Of a DNA stretch of 64,000 bases, positions 47,308 to 56,666 are shown piece by piece (position 1 is the first letter of the stretch; each line of letters begins with the position of its first letter). Source of the DNA: Xanthobacteraceae bacterium (GTDB lineage Bacteria > Pseudomonadota > Alphaproteobacteria > Rhizobiales > Xanthobacteraceae); assembly GCA_019635585.1 (NCBI GenBank), contig JAHBZE010000001.1, positions 434,001-498,000 on the forward strand, read 5' to 3'. The notes below the pieces were generated by a model. It made no database searches, was not told the DNA's origin, and saw nothing but the letters and a program-made list of their open reading frames with translations. The translations under genes and the position numbers were made by a program.

Positions 47308-48300
47308 ATGGCAAGGATCATTCTCATTGGCTTGGCGGCAGGCGCGGCTTCGGCGCTCCTGTTCGCGTCCATCGTCTCCGGCAACGTGTTGTCGGTGCTC
47401 CTGTTCTATTTCTCCGCGCTTCCCGTGATGCTCGCGGCCATCGCCTGGACGCATGTGGCGGGCCTCGTCGCGGTCGCCTTCGGCGCGCTCGCGCTCGGCT
47501 TCGCGCTCAATTTCTGGATCGGCCTGATGTACGTCGTGGTCGTCGGCACGCCGGCCTATGTGCTCGCCTATATGGCGATGCTCGGCCGGGAAAGTGCGCC
47601 CGCGAGCCCAGGCAGCGCGCAGCAGATGGAATGGTATCCGGCCGGCCGCCTGCTCGTCTGGGCGGCGCTGATCGCCTTCGGCCTGGCGGCGATTGCGGTG
47701 CTCCAGTTCGGCACGAGCTTCGAAACTTACCAGACGATGATCCGCGCCTCGTTCGAGAAGGTGCTGCGGCTGCAGGCCGGAATTCCCGCCGATCAGCCGC
47801 TGAAGCTGCCCGGCGTGCAGAACCCGGAAGCGTTCCTGAACACGCTGGTTGCGATCATGCCGGCGGCAGCAGCCGTGCTTTCAATGCTCACGAACCTGCT
47901 CAACCTCTGGCTCGCAGGGCGGATCGCACGCGTTTCCGGCAAGCTGCAACGCCCCTGGCCGGATCTGACCACGCTTTCGATGCCGCTCGGCGTGGCGCTG
48001 GCGCTTGCGGTGGCGCTCATGATTTCGTTCTTGAGCGGCATGCCCGGCTTCATCGCTGCGATCGCGATTTCGGTGCTGACCGTCGCTTACGCGCTCGCAG
48101 GCTTTTCGGTGCTGCACGCAATCACGCAGGGCCGCGGCGCGCGGATCTGGATTTTGGCAGGCACCTGGCTCGCCGTGATCCTGTTCGGCTGGCCGCTCAT
48201 TTTCGTCGCGCTGTTCGGAATCGCGGATTCGATTTTCGATTTCCGCTTCCGCGCTTCGCGCAAACCGCCCTTTCCGCCCATTCAAACGAACAGAAGCTAA
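47308..48300 (+). CDS. DUF2232 integral membrane protein
   Basis: 330 aa, eight or so hydrophobic segments with no large soluble domain; the central cytosolic or periplasmic part (about 130-185) includes [22 protein letters not shown]2232 proteins of unknown function sit between rpsR and rplI across alphaproteobacteria, and the fold suggests a small-molecule transporter component. It starts after a 98-bp gap and is followed by rplI 13 bp later, so it belongs to the ribosomal operon. The location is the main clue. Confidence 0.85.
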   Translation: MARIILIGLAAGAASALLFASIVSGNVLSVLLFYFSALPVMLAAIAWTHVAGLVAVAFGALALGFALNFWIGLMYVVVVGTPAYVLAYMAMLGRESAPASPGSAQQMEWYPAGRLLVWAALIAFGLAAIAVLQFGTSFETYQTMIRASFEKVLRLQAGIPADQPLKLPGVQNPEAFLNTLVAIMPAAAAVLSMLTNLLNLWLAGRIARVSGKLQRPWPDLTTLSMPLGVALALAVALMISFLSGMPGFIAAIAISVLTVAYALAGFSVLHAITQGRGARIWILAGTWLAVILFGWPLIFVALFGIADSIFDFRFRASRKPPFPPIQTNRS

Positions 48301-48313
48301 AGGAGTACATCAG

Positions 48314-48925
48314 ATGGAAGTCATTCTACTCGAGCGCGTCGCCAAGCTCGGCCAGATCGGCGACACCGTGAAGGTCAAGGACGGCTTCGCCCGCAATTTC
48401 CTCTTGCCGAACGGCAAGGCGCTGCGCGCTACCGAAGCGAATAAGAAGAAGTTCGAGGGCATGAAGGCGCAGATCGAAGCGCAGAACCTCGAGCGCAAGA
48501 ACGAAGCCGAAGCGGTTGCGAAGAAGCTCGACGGCAAGTCGGTCATCCTCGTCCGTCAGGCCGGCGAAACCGGCCAGCTTTACGGCTCGGTCTCGACCCG
48601 CGACATTGCGGATGCACTCACCAAGGACGGCTTCACCGTCGAGCGCCGCCAGATCGTGCTGAACGCGCCGATCAAGACCATCGGCCTGCACGTGCTCCCG
48701 GTCGCGCTGCATCCGGAAGTCGAGGTGAAGATCACCGCCAACGTCGCCCGTACCCCGGACGAAGCCGAGCGGCAGGCGCGCGGCGAAGACCTCTCCGTCT
48801 CGCGGACCGATCAGGAAGAAGAACAGGCGCAGGCCAAGGTCGACGCCGGAAAGTTCTTCGAACAGACCCCCGACGAGCTCAAGCCCGAAGAAGCAGCGCC
48901 CGCGGAAGAGGCACCCAAGGCGTAA
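48314..48925 (+). CDS. rplI: Ribosomal protein L9 (bL9) with acidic tail
   Basis: 203 aa; standard bL9 is about 148. [20 protein letters not shown] and [20 protein letters not shown] form the N domain, a long connecting helix follows, and the C domain holds [20 protein letters not shown]. About 50 extra C-terminal residues are acidic ([20 protein letters not shown], then [14 protein letters not shown]). GGAG lies upstream. Last gene of rpsF-rpsR-DUF2232-rplI, closed by a strong terminator. Confidence 0.97.
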   Translation: MEVILLERVAKLGQIGDTVKVKDGFARNFLLPNGKALRATEANKKKFEGMKAQIEAQNLERKNEAEAVAKKLDGKSVILVRQAGETGQLYGSVSTRDIADALTKDGFTVERRQIVLNAPIKTIGLHVLPVALHPEVEVKITANVARTPDEAERQARGEDLSVSRTDQEEEQAQAKVDAGKFFEQTPDELKPEEAAPAEEAPKA

Positions 48926-48943
48926 TAGCTGCCTAAAATCTGC

Positions 48944-48980
48944 AAAAACCCCGGAACGGCGCAGCCTTTCCGGGGTTTTT
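48944..48980 (+). terminator. Rho-independent terminator of the rpsF operon
   Basis: 13-bp perfect stem (AAAAACCCCGGAA / TTCCGGGGTTTTT) with an 11-nt loop, the right arm ending in five T, then CG. It follows the rplI stop by 18 bp. Confidence 0.88.
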
Positions 48981-49104
48981 CGTTGCAGGCCTGCGCCGAA
49001 TTTTTAGCAATTGCGTCGCCTTCGCGTTTGCGCTTCAATTTTCGCATCCGCAAGTTGGCGGCTCGACGAGACGGACGCCGGTCGCGGAGACGACGAGGCG
49101 TGCC

Positions 49105-50367
49105 ATGTTCGAGCGTATTGTACGGGGCATTTTCTCTTCCATCGTCAAGCAGGGATCGCTGGAAATCGCGATCGCCGATGGACCCTATTTCGCCGTCGGC
49201 GACGGCACCGGCGAACCGATCCGCATCCGCTTCAAGAGCCGGGTTGCGCTGATCCGCTCGCTCATCAATCCCGAGCTTCGTTTCGGCGAAGCCTTCATGA
49301 ACGAGGGCTTTGTGATCGAGCGCGGCGACATCGCTTCGCTGCTCGATCTCGTTCTCCGCCAAACCGGCACGCATGCGCCGACGCCGACCGCATGGCTTTT
49401 CGATGCCGCGCGTTACCTCACGCGGCGCTTCGAACAGTTCAACCCGCGCGGACGCGCGCGGCAGAATGTGCACCACCACTATGATCTCGACGGGCGGCTC
49501 TATTCGCTCTTCCTCGACGCGGACAAGCAATATTCCTGCGCCTATTTCGAGACGCCAGACCAGTCCCTCGACGACGCGCAGCTTGCAAAGAAGCGCCATC
49601 TCGCGGCGAAGCTGCTTTTCGACAGCCCGGGTTTGTCCACGCTCGACATCGGCTGCGGCTGGGGCGGGCTCGGGCTTTATCTTGCGGAGATGACCGGCGC
49701 CAAGGTCACCGGCGTTACGCTCTCCGACGAGCAGTTCGCGGTCGCGAACCAGCGCGCCGTCGAGAAGCATCTCGAAAAACAGGTCGAGTTCCGGCTACAG
49801 GACTACCGCGACGTGCCGGAAACCTTCGACCGCATCGTTTCGGTCGGGATGTTCGAGCATGTCGGCGTCGATCACTACAACCAGTTCTTCAAGAAAGTGG
49901 CGTCGCTCCTGAAGCCGGATGGCGTCGCGGTGTTGCATTCCATCGGCCGCTCCGACCGGCCGACTTCGACTAGCGCGTGGATCGCGAAATACATCTTCCC
50001 CGGCGGCTATATTCCCTCGCTTTCCGAGGTGATCCCCGCGGTCGAGCGCGCGCATCTGATCGTGACCGACATCGAAATCCTGCGGCTGCATTACGCCGAG
50101 ACGCTGAAAGCGTGGCGCGAGCGTTTCCTGGCACATAGGGAAGAAGTGCTGGCGCTTTACGACGAGCGCTTCTGCAAGATGTGGGAGTTCTACCTCGCCG
50201 CCTCGGAAATGGCGTTCCGCCACCGGCACCTGATGGTTTTTCATATCCAGATGGTGCACCGGCAGGAGGCCGTGCCGCTAACCCGTGGATATATCGGGGA
50301 CGCCGAAGCCCGCCTGCGTATGATTGAGCGCAACGTCAAGCGGCCGCTGCGGCTCGCAGGGGAATAA
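49105..50367 (+). CDS. cfa: Cyclopropane-fatty-acyl-phospholipid synthase family methyltransferase
   Basis: 420 aa. An N-terminal lipid-binding region (about 1-110, with FGEAFMNEGFVIERGDIASL) precedes the SAM domain: HHYDLDGRLYSLFLDADKQY, SAM loop LDIGCGWGGLGLYL (about 178-191), GVTLSDEQ, FEHVGVDHYNQFF and HSIGR. It methylenates cis double bonds of membrane phospholipid acyl chains, or makes the related tuberculostearate-type or lactobacillic product. It stands alone between the rplI terminator and dnaB. Confidence 0.92.
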   Translation: MFERIVRGIFSSIVKQGSLEIAIADGPYFAVGDGTGEPIRIRFKSRVALIRSLINPELRFGEAFMNEGFVIERGDIASLLDLVLRQTGTHAPTPTAWLFDAARYLTRRFEQFNPRGRARQNVHHHYDLDGRLYSLFLDADKQYSCAYFETPDQSLDDAQLAKKRHLAAKLLFDSPGLSTLDIGCGWGGLGLYLAEMTGAKVTGVTLSDEQFAVANQRAVEKHLEKQVEFRLQDYRDVPETFDRIVSVGMFEHVGVDHYNQFFKKVASLLKPDGVAVLHSIGRSDRPTSTSAWIAKYIFPGGYIPSLSEVIPAVERAHLIVTDIEILRLHYAETLKAWRERFLAHREEVLALYDERFCKMWEFYLAASEMAFRHRHLMVFHIQMVHRQEAVPLTRGYIGDAEARLRMIERNVKRPLRLAGE

Positions 50368-50511
50368 TTTTTTCGTCCGCCGCGGCGAAATTTTGCCATC
50401 CTCGACCTGTCAACTTTTTTCCGAATCAATTTTCGGCTTGTGAATATCTGTGAGTCACGGATTCGCGCTTGCGACGGCGCGGCTGCGTGCTAATTCAATT
50501 CTTCTTACGTG

Positions 50512-50551
50512 TCGCGTTTTGACGGCCCGAAGACCCAAACAGAAAACGCGA
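50512..50551 (+). promoter_or_regulatory. Inverted repeat just upstream of the dnaB start
   Basis: TCGCGTTTT (50512-50520) and AAAACGCGA (50543-50551) form a perfect 9-bp stem with a 22-nt loop, ending 4 bp before the dnaB ATG. No Shine-Dalgarno site is visible between the stem and the ATG, so the fold may control ribosome access; this is inference. Confidence 0.4.
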
Positions 50552-50555
50552 GACG

Positions 50556-52052
50556 ATGGCACTCGACAGCGCACTGCGAAAAGCATTCCCGGAACCCGAA
50601 ACGCCGGAGTTCCGGCAGGCGCCGCACAACATCGAAGTCGAACAGGCGCTCCTGGGCGCGATCCTCGTCAACAACGAGGCGTTCTACCGCGTTTCCGACT
50701 TCCTCGAGCCGAAGCACTTCTTCGAACCGATCCACCAGCAGATTTACGAGGTCGCTTCGAGCCTGATCCGTGCGGGCAAGATCGCCTCGCCCGTCACGCT
50801 CAAAACCTTCATCCCTGCCGAGACCGACATCGCCGGCCTGAACCCGGCGCAATATCTCGCCCGCCTCGCCGCGGAAGCGACCACGATTATCAACTCGGAA
50901 GACTATGGCCGCACGATCTACGATCTCGCGACGCGGCGCGATCTCATCCAGATCGGCGAGGACATGGTCAACGTCGCCTATGACGCGCCGGTCGAACTGT
51001 CGCCGCAGGAACAGATCAACGACGCCGAGCGGCGCCTCTATGAGCTTGCGGAAGTCGGCCGCTATGACGGCGGCTTCCTGCGCTTCTCCGAAGCGCTGAA
51101 AGACGCGGTCGACCTCGCCGGCAAAGCCTATCAGCGCGAAGGTGGTCTTTCCGGCGTCGCCACCGGCTTCCTCGATCTCGATCACCTGATGGGCGGCTTG
51201 CAGCGCTCGGACCTCATCATCGTCGCGGGACGCCCGGCCATGGGCAAGACCGCGATCGCGACCAACATCGCCTATGAGATCGCGCAGAACTATCAGGGCG
51301 AACCGCGCCCCGACGGCTCGATCGAAACCGTGTCGGGCGGGATCGTCGGCTTTTTCTCGCTCGAAATGTCGGCGGAGCAGCTCGCTACCCGCATCATCTC
51401 CGAGCAGACGGAAATCCCCTCCTCGAAAATCCGCCGCGGCGAAATATCGGAACAGGATTTCTCCAAGCTCGCTTCCGCCGCGCAGCACATGCAGTCAGTG
51501 CCGCTCTATATCGACGATACCGGCGGCCTCAACATCGCGCAGCTGACCGCGCGCGCGCGGCGGCTGAAGCGCCAGCGCGGGCTCGACCTCATGGTCGTCG
51601 ATTACTTGCAACTGCTCACCGGCTCGAAGCGCGCGGGCGACAACCGGGTGCAGGAAGTGACCGAAATCACAACCGGCCTGAAAGCGCTCGCGAAAGAACT
51701 CGACGTGCCGATCATCGCGCTCTCGCAACTTTCGCGTCAGGTGGAAGCGCGCGACGACAAGCGTCCGCAACTCGCCGACCTTCGCGAATCCGGCTCGATC
51801 GAGCAGGATGCCGACGTCGTGCTCTTCGTCTATCGCGAGGAGTATTATCTCAAGAACCGCGAGCCGAAGCCCGGCTCGGAAGAATGGTTCAAGTGGGAAT
51901 CCGAATTGAAGGCCGCCGAAGGCCGCGCCGAAATCATCATCGGCAAACAGCGCCACGGCCCCACCGGCACGGCGAAGCTTTCGTTCGAGGCGGCTTACAC
52001 GCGCTTCGGCAACCTTGCCCGCGAAGACCACCTGCCGGAGCGGCGGGGCTAA
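50556..52052 (+). CDS. dnaB: Replicative DNA helicase
   Basis: 498 aa. The N-terminal DnaB domain (about 22-125, APHNIEVEQALLGAILVNNE) is followed by a linker and the RecA-like C domain: Walker A GRPAMGKTAIA (about 226-236), Walker B MVVDYLQLLTG, the arginine-finger region, and KQRHGPTGTAKLSFE near the end. The hexamer unwinds DNA at the fork and binds primase. ATG at 50556 sits under a hairpin. A palindromic repeat separates it from alr. Confidence 0.97.
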   Translation: MALDSALRKAFPEPETPEFRQAPHNIEVEQALLGAILVNNEAFYRVSDFLEPKHFFEPIHQQIYEVASSLIRAGKIASPVTLKTFIPAETDIAGLNPAQYLARLAAEATTIINSEDYGRTIYDLATRRDLIQIGEDMVNVAYDAPVELSPQEQINDAERRLYELAEVGRYDGGFLRFSEALKDAVDLAGKAYQREGGLSGVATGFLDLDHLMGGLQRSDLIIVAGRPAMGKTAIATNIAYEIAQNYQGEPRPDGSIETVSGGIVGFFSLEMSAEQLATRIISEQTEIPSSKIRRGEISEQDFSKLASAAQHMQSVPLYIDDTGGLNIAQLTARARRLKRQRGLDLMVVDYLQLLTGSKRAGDNRVQEVTEITTGLKALAKELDVPIIALSQLSRQVEARDDKRPQLADLRESGSIEQDADVVLFVYREEYYLKNREPKPGSEEWFKWESELKAAEGRAEIIIGKQRHGPTGTAKLSFEAAYTRFGNLAREDHLPERRG

Positions 52053-52060
52053 TACTCTTC

Positions 52061-52207
52061 GTCGTCCCGGCCAAGGCTGCGCGGAAGTCGGGTTTACCCG
52101 ACTTCCGCATTTAGGAGTGTTGCAGCCGCGAGCCGGGACCCATAACCACCCGCCTCGCGACTCTTTGAATGCCGGTGGTTATGGGTCCCCGCTTTCGCGG
52201 GAACGAC
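52061..52207. repeat. Palindromic intergenic repeat, copy 2 (inverted)
   Basis: 147-bp element of the same family as 8405-8513 but in opposite orientation: GTCGTCCCGG, CCGGGACCCATAACC, spacer, GGTTATGGGTCCCCGC, TTTCGCGGGAACGAC. It contains a perfect hairpin GCGGAAGTCGGGT-TT-ACCCGACTTCCGC (52081-52108). It lies between dnaB and alr and extends an apparent open frame upstream of alr. Confidence 0.8.
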
Positions 52208-52227
52208 GGCAGGTTATAACCACGGCC

Positions 52228-53349
52228 ATGTCCGACTCTCTTTCCCCCGAAGCGACAGGATTGCTGACCGTCGATCTTGCGGCACTTGTTGCGAACTGGC
52301 AGGCGCTGGCGAAGCGCGCGGGCCGCGCGCAATGCGCCGCAGTCGTAAAAGCCGACGCCTACGGCACCGGTCTCGAACAGGCCGCGCAGGCGCTCGCGAA
52401 AGCCGGCTGCGACACGTTCTTCGTCGCGACCTTCGACGAGGCGCTCAGGCTTCGCACCATCCTGCCGACGGTCACGATCTATTTGCTCAACGGGCTGAAC
52501 CCCGGCACCGCCGAACTCGTCTGCGGGATCGACGTGCGCCCCGTGCTCGGCTCGATGGCCGAATTCGACGAATGGGAAGCGCACGCCGATGAGACCGGCG
52601 AGGAAGCACCCGCCGCCATCCACATCGACACCGGCATGAACCGCCACGGATTTTCGCTTGCCGAAGCCGAAGCGCTCGCGCCACGCCTCGTCAGCGACGA
52701 GATCACGTTCACGCCGACGCTGGTGATGAGCCACCTCGCCTGCGCCGACGATCCGTCGCATGCGATGAACCGCCAGCAGATCGACGCGTTCTCGGCGATC
52801 ATCAAGAAGTTTCCGGGCATCCCGGCGTCGCTCTGCAATTCGGCCGGACTGCTCGCCTTCCCCGACGCGCATTTCGATCTGGTCCGCCCCGGTGTCGCGC
52901 TTTACGGCGGCCGCGCGCTGAGCGCAGGCGAAAACCCGATGCAGCCGGTCGTGAAACTGCAATCGCGGATCGTTACGGTACGCGAGGCAAAGGCCGGTAC
53001 CACGGTCGGCTACGGCGCGCGGCTGACGCTCATACGCGACTCCCGGCTCGCGATCATTTCCGCGGGCTATGCCGACGGCATCTTCCGCGCCGCCGGTTCG
53101 TCCGACAACAAAAAGGGCGCGGAAGCGATCGTCGCGGGCGTCCGCTGCAACATCGCAGGCCGCATCTCGATGGACCTGCTCGCGATCGATGTCACCGACG
53201 TTCCTGCGGATAAAGTGAAGCGCGGCGATCTCGTGACCTTGCTCGGTGGCGGAATTTCGGTCGACGATCTTGCCGGGCACGCGCGCACGATCGGATACGA
53301 AGTGCTGACTTCGCTGGGGCGGCGCTGGAAACGGATTTATTCGGAATAA
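52228..53349 (+). CDS. alr: Alanine racemase
   Basis: 373 aa from the ATG at 52228; the upstream open frame is repeat DNA. The PLP-binding Lys is in AVVKADAYGTG (about 38-48), the catalytic Tyr of the second domain in TVGYGARLTL, and VISAGYADGIFR-type strands complete the barrel and C-terminal beta domain (GRISMDLLAIDVTD). It interconverts L- and D-alanine for peptidoglycan. The dnaB-alr neighbourhood is usual in proteobacteria. Confidence 0.96.
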   Translation: MSDSLSPEATGLLTVDLAALVANWQALAKRAGRAQCAAVVKADAYGTGLEQAAQALAKAGCDTFFVATFDEALRLRTILPTVTIYLLNGLNPGTAELVCGIDVRPVLGSMAEFDEWEAHADETGEEAPAAIHIDTGMNRHGFSLAEAEALAPRLVSDEITFTPTLVMSHLACADDPSHAMNRQQIDAFSAIIKKFPGIPASLCNSAGLLAFPDAHFDLVRPGVALYGGRALSAGENPMQPVVKLQSRIVTVREAKAGTTVGYGARLTLIRDSRLAIISAGYADGIFRAAGSSDNKKGAEAIVAGVRCNIAGRISMDLLAIDVTDVPADKVKRGDLVTLLGGGISVDDLAGHARTIGYEVLTSLGRRWKRIYSE

Positions 53350-53370
53350 TTTTTCAAATTGGGGGCGAAT

Positions 53371-53967
53371 ATGGAAGCCAACGAAGCCGGCGAACTGATG
53401 GACGGCGAGAAATCCGACGACAAGTTCAAGACGCGTGCGGCGATTTTGATCGCGGTGCTTGCGATGATGCTGGCGATCACCGGCCTCGGCGGCGCGAACG
53501 CGCAGAAAGAAGCGACCAACAGCAACATCTTCGCGTCGAACCTTTACGCGTTCTACCAGGCGAAGAATATCCGCCAGACGAACTTTGCGCTTGCTGCTGA
53601 CGCGCTCGAAATCCAGGCGAACGCGCCCGGTATCACGCCGGAAGCGAAAGTCGAGATGCAGAAGAAGATCGACGCTTACCGCAAGAATGTCGCTCGCTAC
53701 GAATCCGAACCGGAAACGAACGAAGGCAAGAAAGAATTGCTGGTGCGCGCCAAGGCTTTCGAGGAAGCGCGGGATCACGCACTCCGGCAGGATCCTTACT
53801 TCGACTACGCGGAAGTGCTGTTGCAGATCGCAATCGTGCTGGTCTCGGTCGCGATCGTGTCGGGCTTAAGCTGGCTCGTACTCGGCGGCGCATTACTCGG
53901 CGCGATCGGCACGCTGCTGATGGTGAACGGCTTTCTGCTGCTGGTTGCGATACCGGGTCTGGGGTGA
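53371..53967 (+). CDS. DUF4337 membrane protein
   Basis: 198 aa from the ATG at 53371. Membrane helix about 25-42 (AAILIAVLAMMLAITGLG), an amphipathic central helix region (NSNIFASNLYAFYQAKNIRQ, then RYESEPETNEGKKELLVRAK), and two C-terminal helices (about 148-195). The FYQAKNIRQ patch is the DUF4337 signature as I know it. Function unknown. It follows alr by 21 bp, perhaps co-transcribed; ycjX is 105 bp downstream. Confidence 0.8.
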   Translation: MEANEAGELMDGEKSDDKFKTRAAILIAVLAMMLAITGLGGANAQKEATNSNIFASNLYAFYQAKNIRQTNFALAADALEIQANAPGITPEAKVEMQKKIDAYRKNVARYESEPETNEGKKELLVRAKAFEEARDHALRQDPYFDYAEVLLQIAIVLVSVAIVSGLSWLVLGGALLGAIGTLLMVNGFLLLVAIPGLG

Positions 53968-54072
53968 GCTAACCGGTCCGCGTCGGGTCTTTTCTAGCCT
54001 GCGCAGCGCGGCGGACTCGCATCCGCCGCAAAAGTCCCCATATTCCGCGCTGACCACAGCGGAAGGCCGGTA

Positions 54073-55533
54073 ATGGCATTCGACGACATTCTGGAGGAAG
54101 CCCGGCTCGCGAGCCGGGCGCTTGCGGATTACGGCAGCGGGCTCGTACGCCCCCAGCTCCGCCTCGGCGTCACCGGGCTGTCGCGCTCTGGCAAGACCAT
54201 CTTCATCACCGCACTCATCCACGCGCTCCTGCACGGCACGCGCCTCCCCGTGTTCGAGGCGCTCACCTCGGGGCGCATCGCGCGTGTGCGGCTTTCGCCG
54301 CAGCCCGACGCCGCGATCCCGCGCTTCGAATACGAAAAGCATCTGCGCGATCTCGCCGGTCTGCGGCAATGGCCGGAGTCGACGCGCGCCATTTCCGAAA
54401 TCCGCATCGAGATCGAATACCAGACCAAGCGCGGGCGCGAACGCACGTTGACGCTCGATATCGTGGATTATCCCGGCGAGTGGCTGCTCGACCTTCTGCT
54501 GCTCGACAACACCTATGAGGAATGGTCGGCGGAAGCGATCGCGCTCTCGCGCCAAGGCCCGCGCGCGGTGCTCGCCAACCAGTGGCATATTCATCTCAAA
54601 TCGCTCGACCCGAAAGCGAAGGCCGACGAGCAGCACGCCATCAACGCCGCGAAACTCTTCACCGAATATCTGATCGCCTGCCGCGACGAGCGCTTCGCGA
54701 TGAACCTCTTGCCGCCCGGGCGCTTCCTGATGCCCGGCGATCTTGCGGGTTCTCCCGCCGTCACCTTCGCGCCGCTCGATTTGCCGCGTGGCGAGAGCGC
54801 GCCTTCCGGTTCGCTCTGGGAGATGATGGCGTCGCGCTACGAAGCCTACCGGGCGCGCGTGGTGCGGCCGTTCTTCCGCGAGCACTTCGCGCGGCTGGAC
54901 CGGCAGATCGTGCTTGCCGACGTATTATCCGCAATCAACTCCGGCCCGGAGGCGCTGTCCGATCTGGAAGCGACGCTCACTTCGATTGCCGCCTGCTTCA
55001 ACACCGGGCGGCGCACGATCCTGTCCTCGATCTTCAAGCCGCGCGCCGACAAAATCCTGTTCGCCGCGACCAAGGCCGATCACCTGCATCATCTCCAGCA
55101 CGACCGGCTGGAAAACATTCTTTCGCGCATGGTGAAGCGCGCGGCTGCGCGCTCGGAGCTCGCAGGCGCGAAGACCGACGCCATCGCAATCGCCGCCGTG
55201 CGCGCGACCCGCGAAGCAGTAGTGACGCGCGGAGCCGAAAAACTACCCGCCATTGTCGGCGCGCCCCTTTCGGGCGAGCGCATCGGCGACGAGACATTCG
55301 ACGGCTCGAAAGAAACCGCCATCTTTCCGGGCGCATTGCCCGAACTGGTCGAGGGCGAAAACATGAGCTGGAAATTTCGCGGTCTTGCGGCCGGCTCGCA
55401 TGACGAAAGCGATTTCCGCTTCCTGAAATTCCGGCCGCCGCTGGTCGATGCGCCCACGGGCGGCGAACCGGCGCTGCCTCACATTCGCCTCGACCGCGCG
55501 TTGCAGTTCCTGATCGGAGACCGCCTCGAATGA
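54073..55533 (+). CDS. ycjX: YcjX-family P-loop protein
   Basis: 486 aa. P-loop GLSRSGKTIFITAL (about 35-48), VDYPGEWLLDLLLL as Walker-B/switch-like element, PLDLPRGE-type linker, and ATKADHLHHLQHDRLE as a base-recognition loop (TKAD), consistent with GTPase-like YcjX (DUF463). It works with its partner gene next door, and in enterobacteria the pair belongs to the phage-shock neighbourhood; cellular role is still unclear. It overlaps the following gene by 4 bp (ATGA). Confidence 0.92.
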   Translation: MAFDDILEEARLASRALADYGSGLVRPQLRLGVTGLSRSGKTIFITALIHALLHGTRLPVFEALTSGRIARVRLSPQPDAAIPRFEYEKHLRDLAGLRQWPESTRAISEIRIEIEYQTKRGRERTLTLDIVDYPGEWLLDLLLLDNTYEEWSAEAIALSRQGPRAVLANQWHIHLKSLDPKAKADEQHAINAAKLFTEYLIACRDERFAMNLLPPGRFLMPGDLAGSPAVTFAPLDLPRGESAPSGSLWEMMASRYEAYRARVVRPFFREHFARLDRQIVLADVLSAINSGPEALSDLEATLTSIAACFNTGRRTILSSIFKPRADKILFAATKADHLHHLQHDRLENILSRMVKRAAARSELAGAKTDAIAIAAVRATREAVVTRGAEKLPAIVGAPLSGERIGDETFDGSKETAIFPGALPELVEGENMSWKFRGLAAGSHDESDFRFLKFRPPLVDAPTGGEPALPHIRLDRALQFLIGDRLE

Positions 55534-56525
55534 CGAGACCTGAATCGTTCCGGCCGGACGACCCGCGCGTCGCAGTGGCAAGCCCCGACGAGCCGTTGCT
55601 CACGCGCGCGGAGTTGCGCGAGATCGAAGCCGCGGAAGCCGCCAACCTCCCCGCCGTGATCGAACCCGCGCAGAAGAAGAGCCGCTTTTGGGGCAAGCTC
55701 TTTTGGTCGGCGGCGGGCGGCCTCGTTTCGCTCGCGCTCGGCCTCGCGGTCGCCAATCTCGTGCAGTCGCTCTTTTCTTATGCGCCGTGGCTCGGCTGGT
55801 TCGCGCTGGCGCTGACCGCGCTCGCCGGACTCGCGCTGTTCGTGATCGCGATGCGCGAACTCTTCGCGATCTTCCGGCTCGAAAAGATCGAGCGCATCCA
55901 GAAGCGCGCGGTCGAGGTACTCGTGTCCGACGACCGCGACGAAGGCAAGGCCGTCGTCTCCGACATGCTTTCTCTCGCGCGCACGATGCCGCGGCTCGCC
56001 AAGGGCCGCGCTGCGATGGAAGGCTACGCGTCCGACATTATCGATGGTGCGGATTACGTGCGGCTGGCGGAACGCGAATTGCTCACGCCGCTGGACGCCG
56101 AAGCGCGGCAACTCGTTTCCTCCGCCGCCAAGCGCGTGTCGCTGGTCACCGCGATCTCGCCGCGCGCCGCGGTCGATCTGCTGTTCGTGCTCTTCAACAC
56201 GCTCTTTCTCATTCGCAAGCTGGCCACGCTATACGGCGGAAGGCCGGGCGTGCTCGGCATGTTCCGGCTTGCGCGTCATGTGATTTCGCATCTCGCGCTC
56301 ACCGGCGGCATGGCGGTCGGCGACAGTATCGTGCAGCAGGTGCTGGGGCATGGGTTAGCTGCAAAACTTTCGGCGCGGCTCGGCGAAGGCGTGCTGAACG
56401 GCTTGCTCACCGCTCGCCTCGGCATCGCTGCGATCGAAGTGACGCGGCCTTTGCCTTTCGCCGCACTCCCGCGCCCGAAGCTTTCGGACCTCGCGGGCAA
56501 TTTGCTGCCCGCGAAGAAGGACTAA
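55530..56525 (+). CDS. YcjF/DUF697 membrane protein, partner of YcjX
   Basis: 331 aa. Acidic N-terminus, two close membrane helices at about 60-115 (GLVSLALGLAVANLVQSLFS, WFALALTALAGLALFVIAMR), a cytoplasmic helical region, and a DUF697 domain with helices near 215 and 250-290 (VDLLFVLFNTLFLIRKLATL). The TIGR01620-type arrangement matches YcjF. It is coupled to ycjX by ATGA, so the two are made together and probably form a complex at the inner membrane. Confidence 0.88.
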   Translation: MTRPESFRPDDPRVAVASPDEPLLTRAELREIEAAEAANLPAVIEPAQKKSRFWGKLFWSAAGGLVSLALGLAVANLVQSLFSYAPWLGWFALALTALAGLALFVIAMRELFAIFRLEKIERIQKRAVEVLVSDDRDEGKAVVSDMLSLARTMPRLAKGRAAMEGYASDIIDGADYVRLAERELLTPLDAEARQLVSSAAKRVSLVTAISPRAAVDLLFVLFNTLFLIRKLATLYGGRPGVLGMFRLARHVISHLALTGGMAVGDSIVQQVLGHGLAAKLSARLGEGVLNGLLTARLGIAAIEVTRPLPFAALPRPKLSDLAGNLLPAKKD

Positions 56526-56527
56526 TT

Positions 56528-56640
56528 CCCTCTCCCCTATGGGGAGAGGGTTAGGGTGAGGGGGTTCTGCGCCAGAGAAGTGACTCAGATCCCCCTCACC
56601 CGCTCGCTTCGCTCGCGACCTCTCCCCGACGGGGAGAGGT
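56528..56640. repeat. CTCTCCCC/GGGGAGAG palindromic repeat
   Basis: Two outer hairpins, CCCTCTCCCC-TAT-GGGGAGAGGG (56528-56550) and ACCTCTCCCC-GAC-GGGGAGAGGT (56618-56640), enclose GGGTGAGGGGG (56554-56564) and CCCCCTCACCC (56591-56601), which pair with each other, so the whole element folds into a cross. A different family from the other three repeats. Lies between convergent genes and may end both transcripts. Confidence 0.8.
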
Positions 56641-56666
56641 TCGCTATTGCGTAGACGATGCTGCGC

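Noticed and set aside
52015-52227. Longer alr starting inside dnaB
   Set aside because: The upstream part is repeat DNA and dnaB in another frame; family homology starts at 52228.
52111-53778. A 555-codon minus-strand frame across alr and DUF4337
   Set aside because: It is antisense to two genes with clear family motifs, and its composition (Arg, Asp, Val repeats) is that of a shadow frame.
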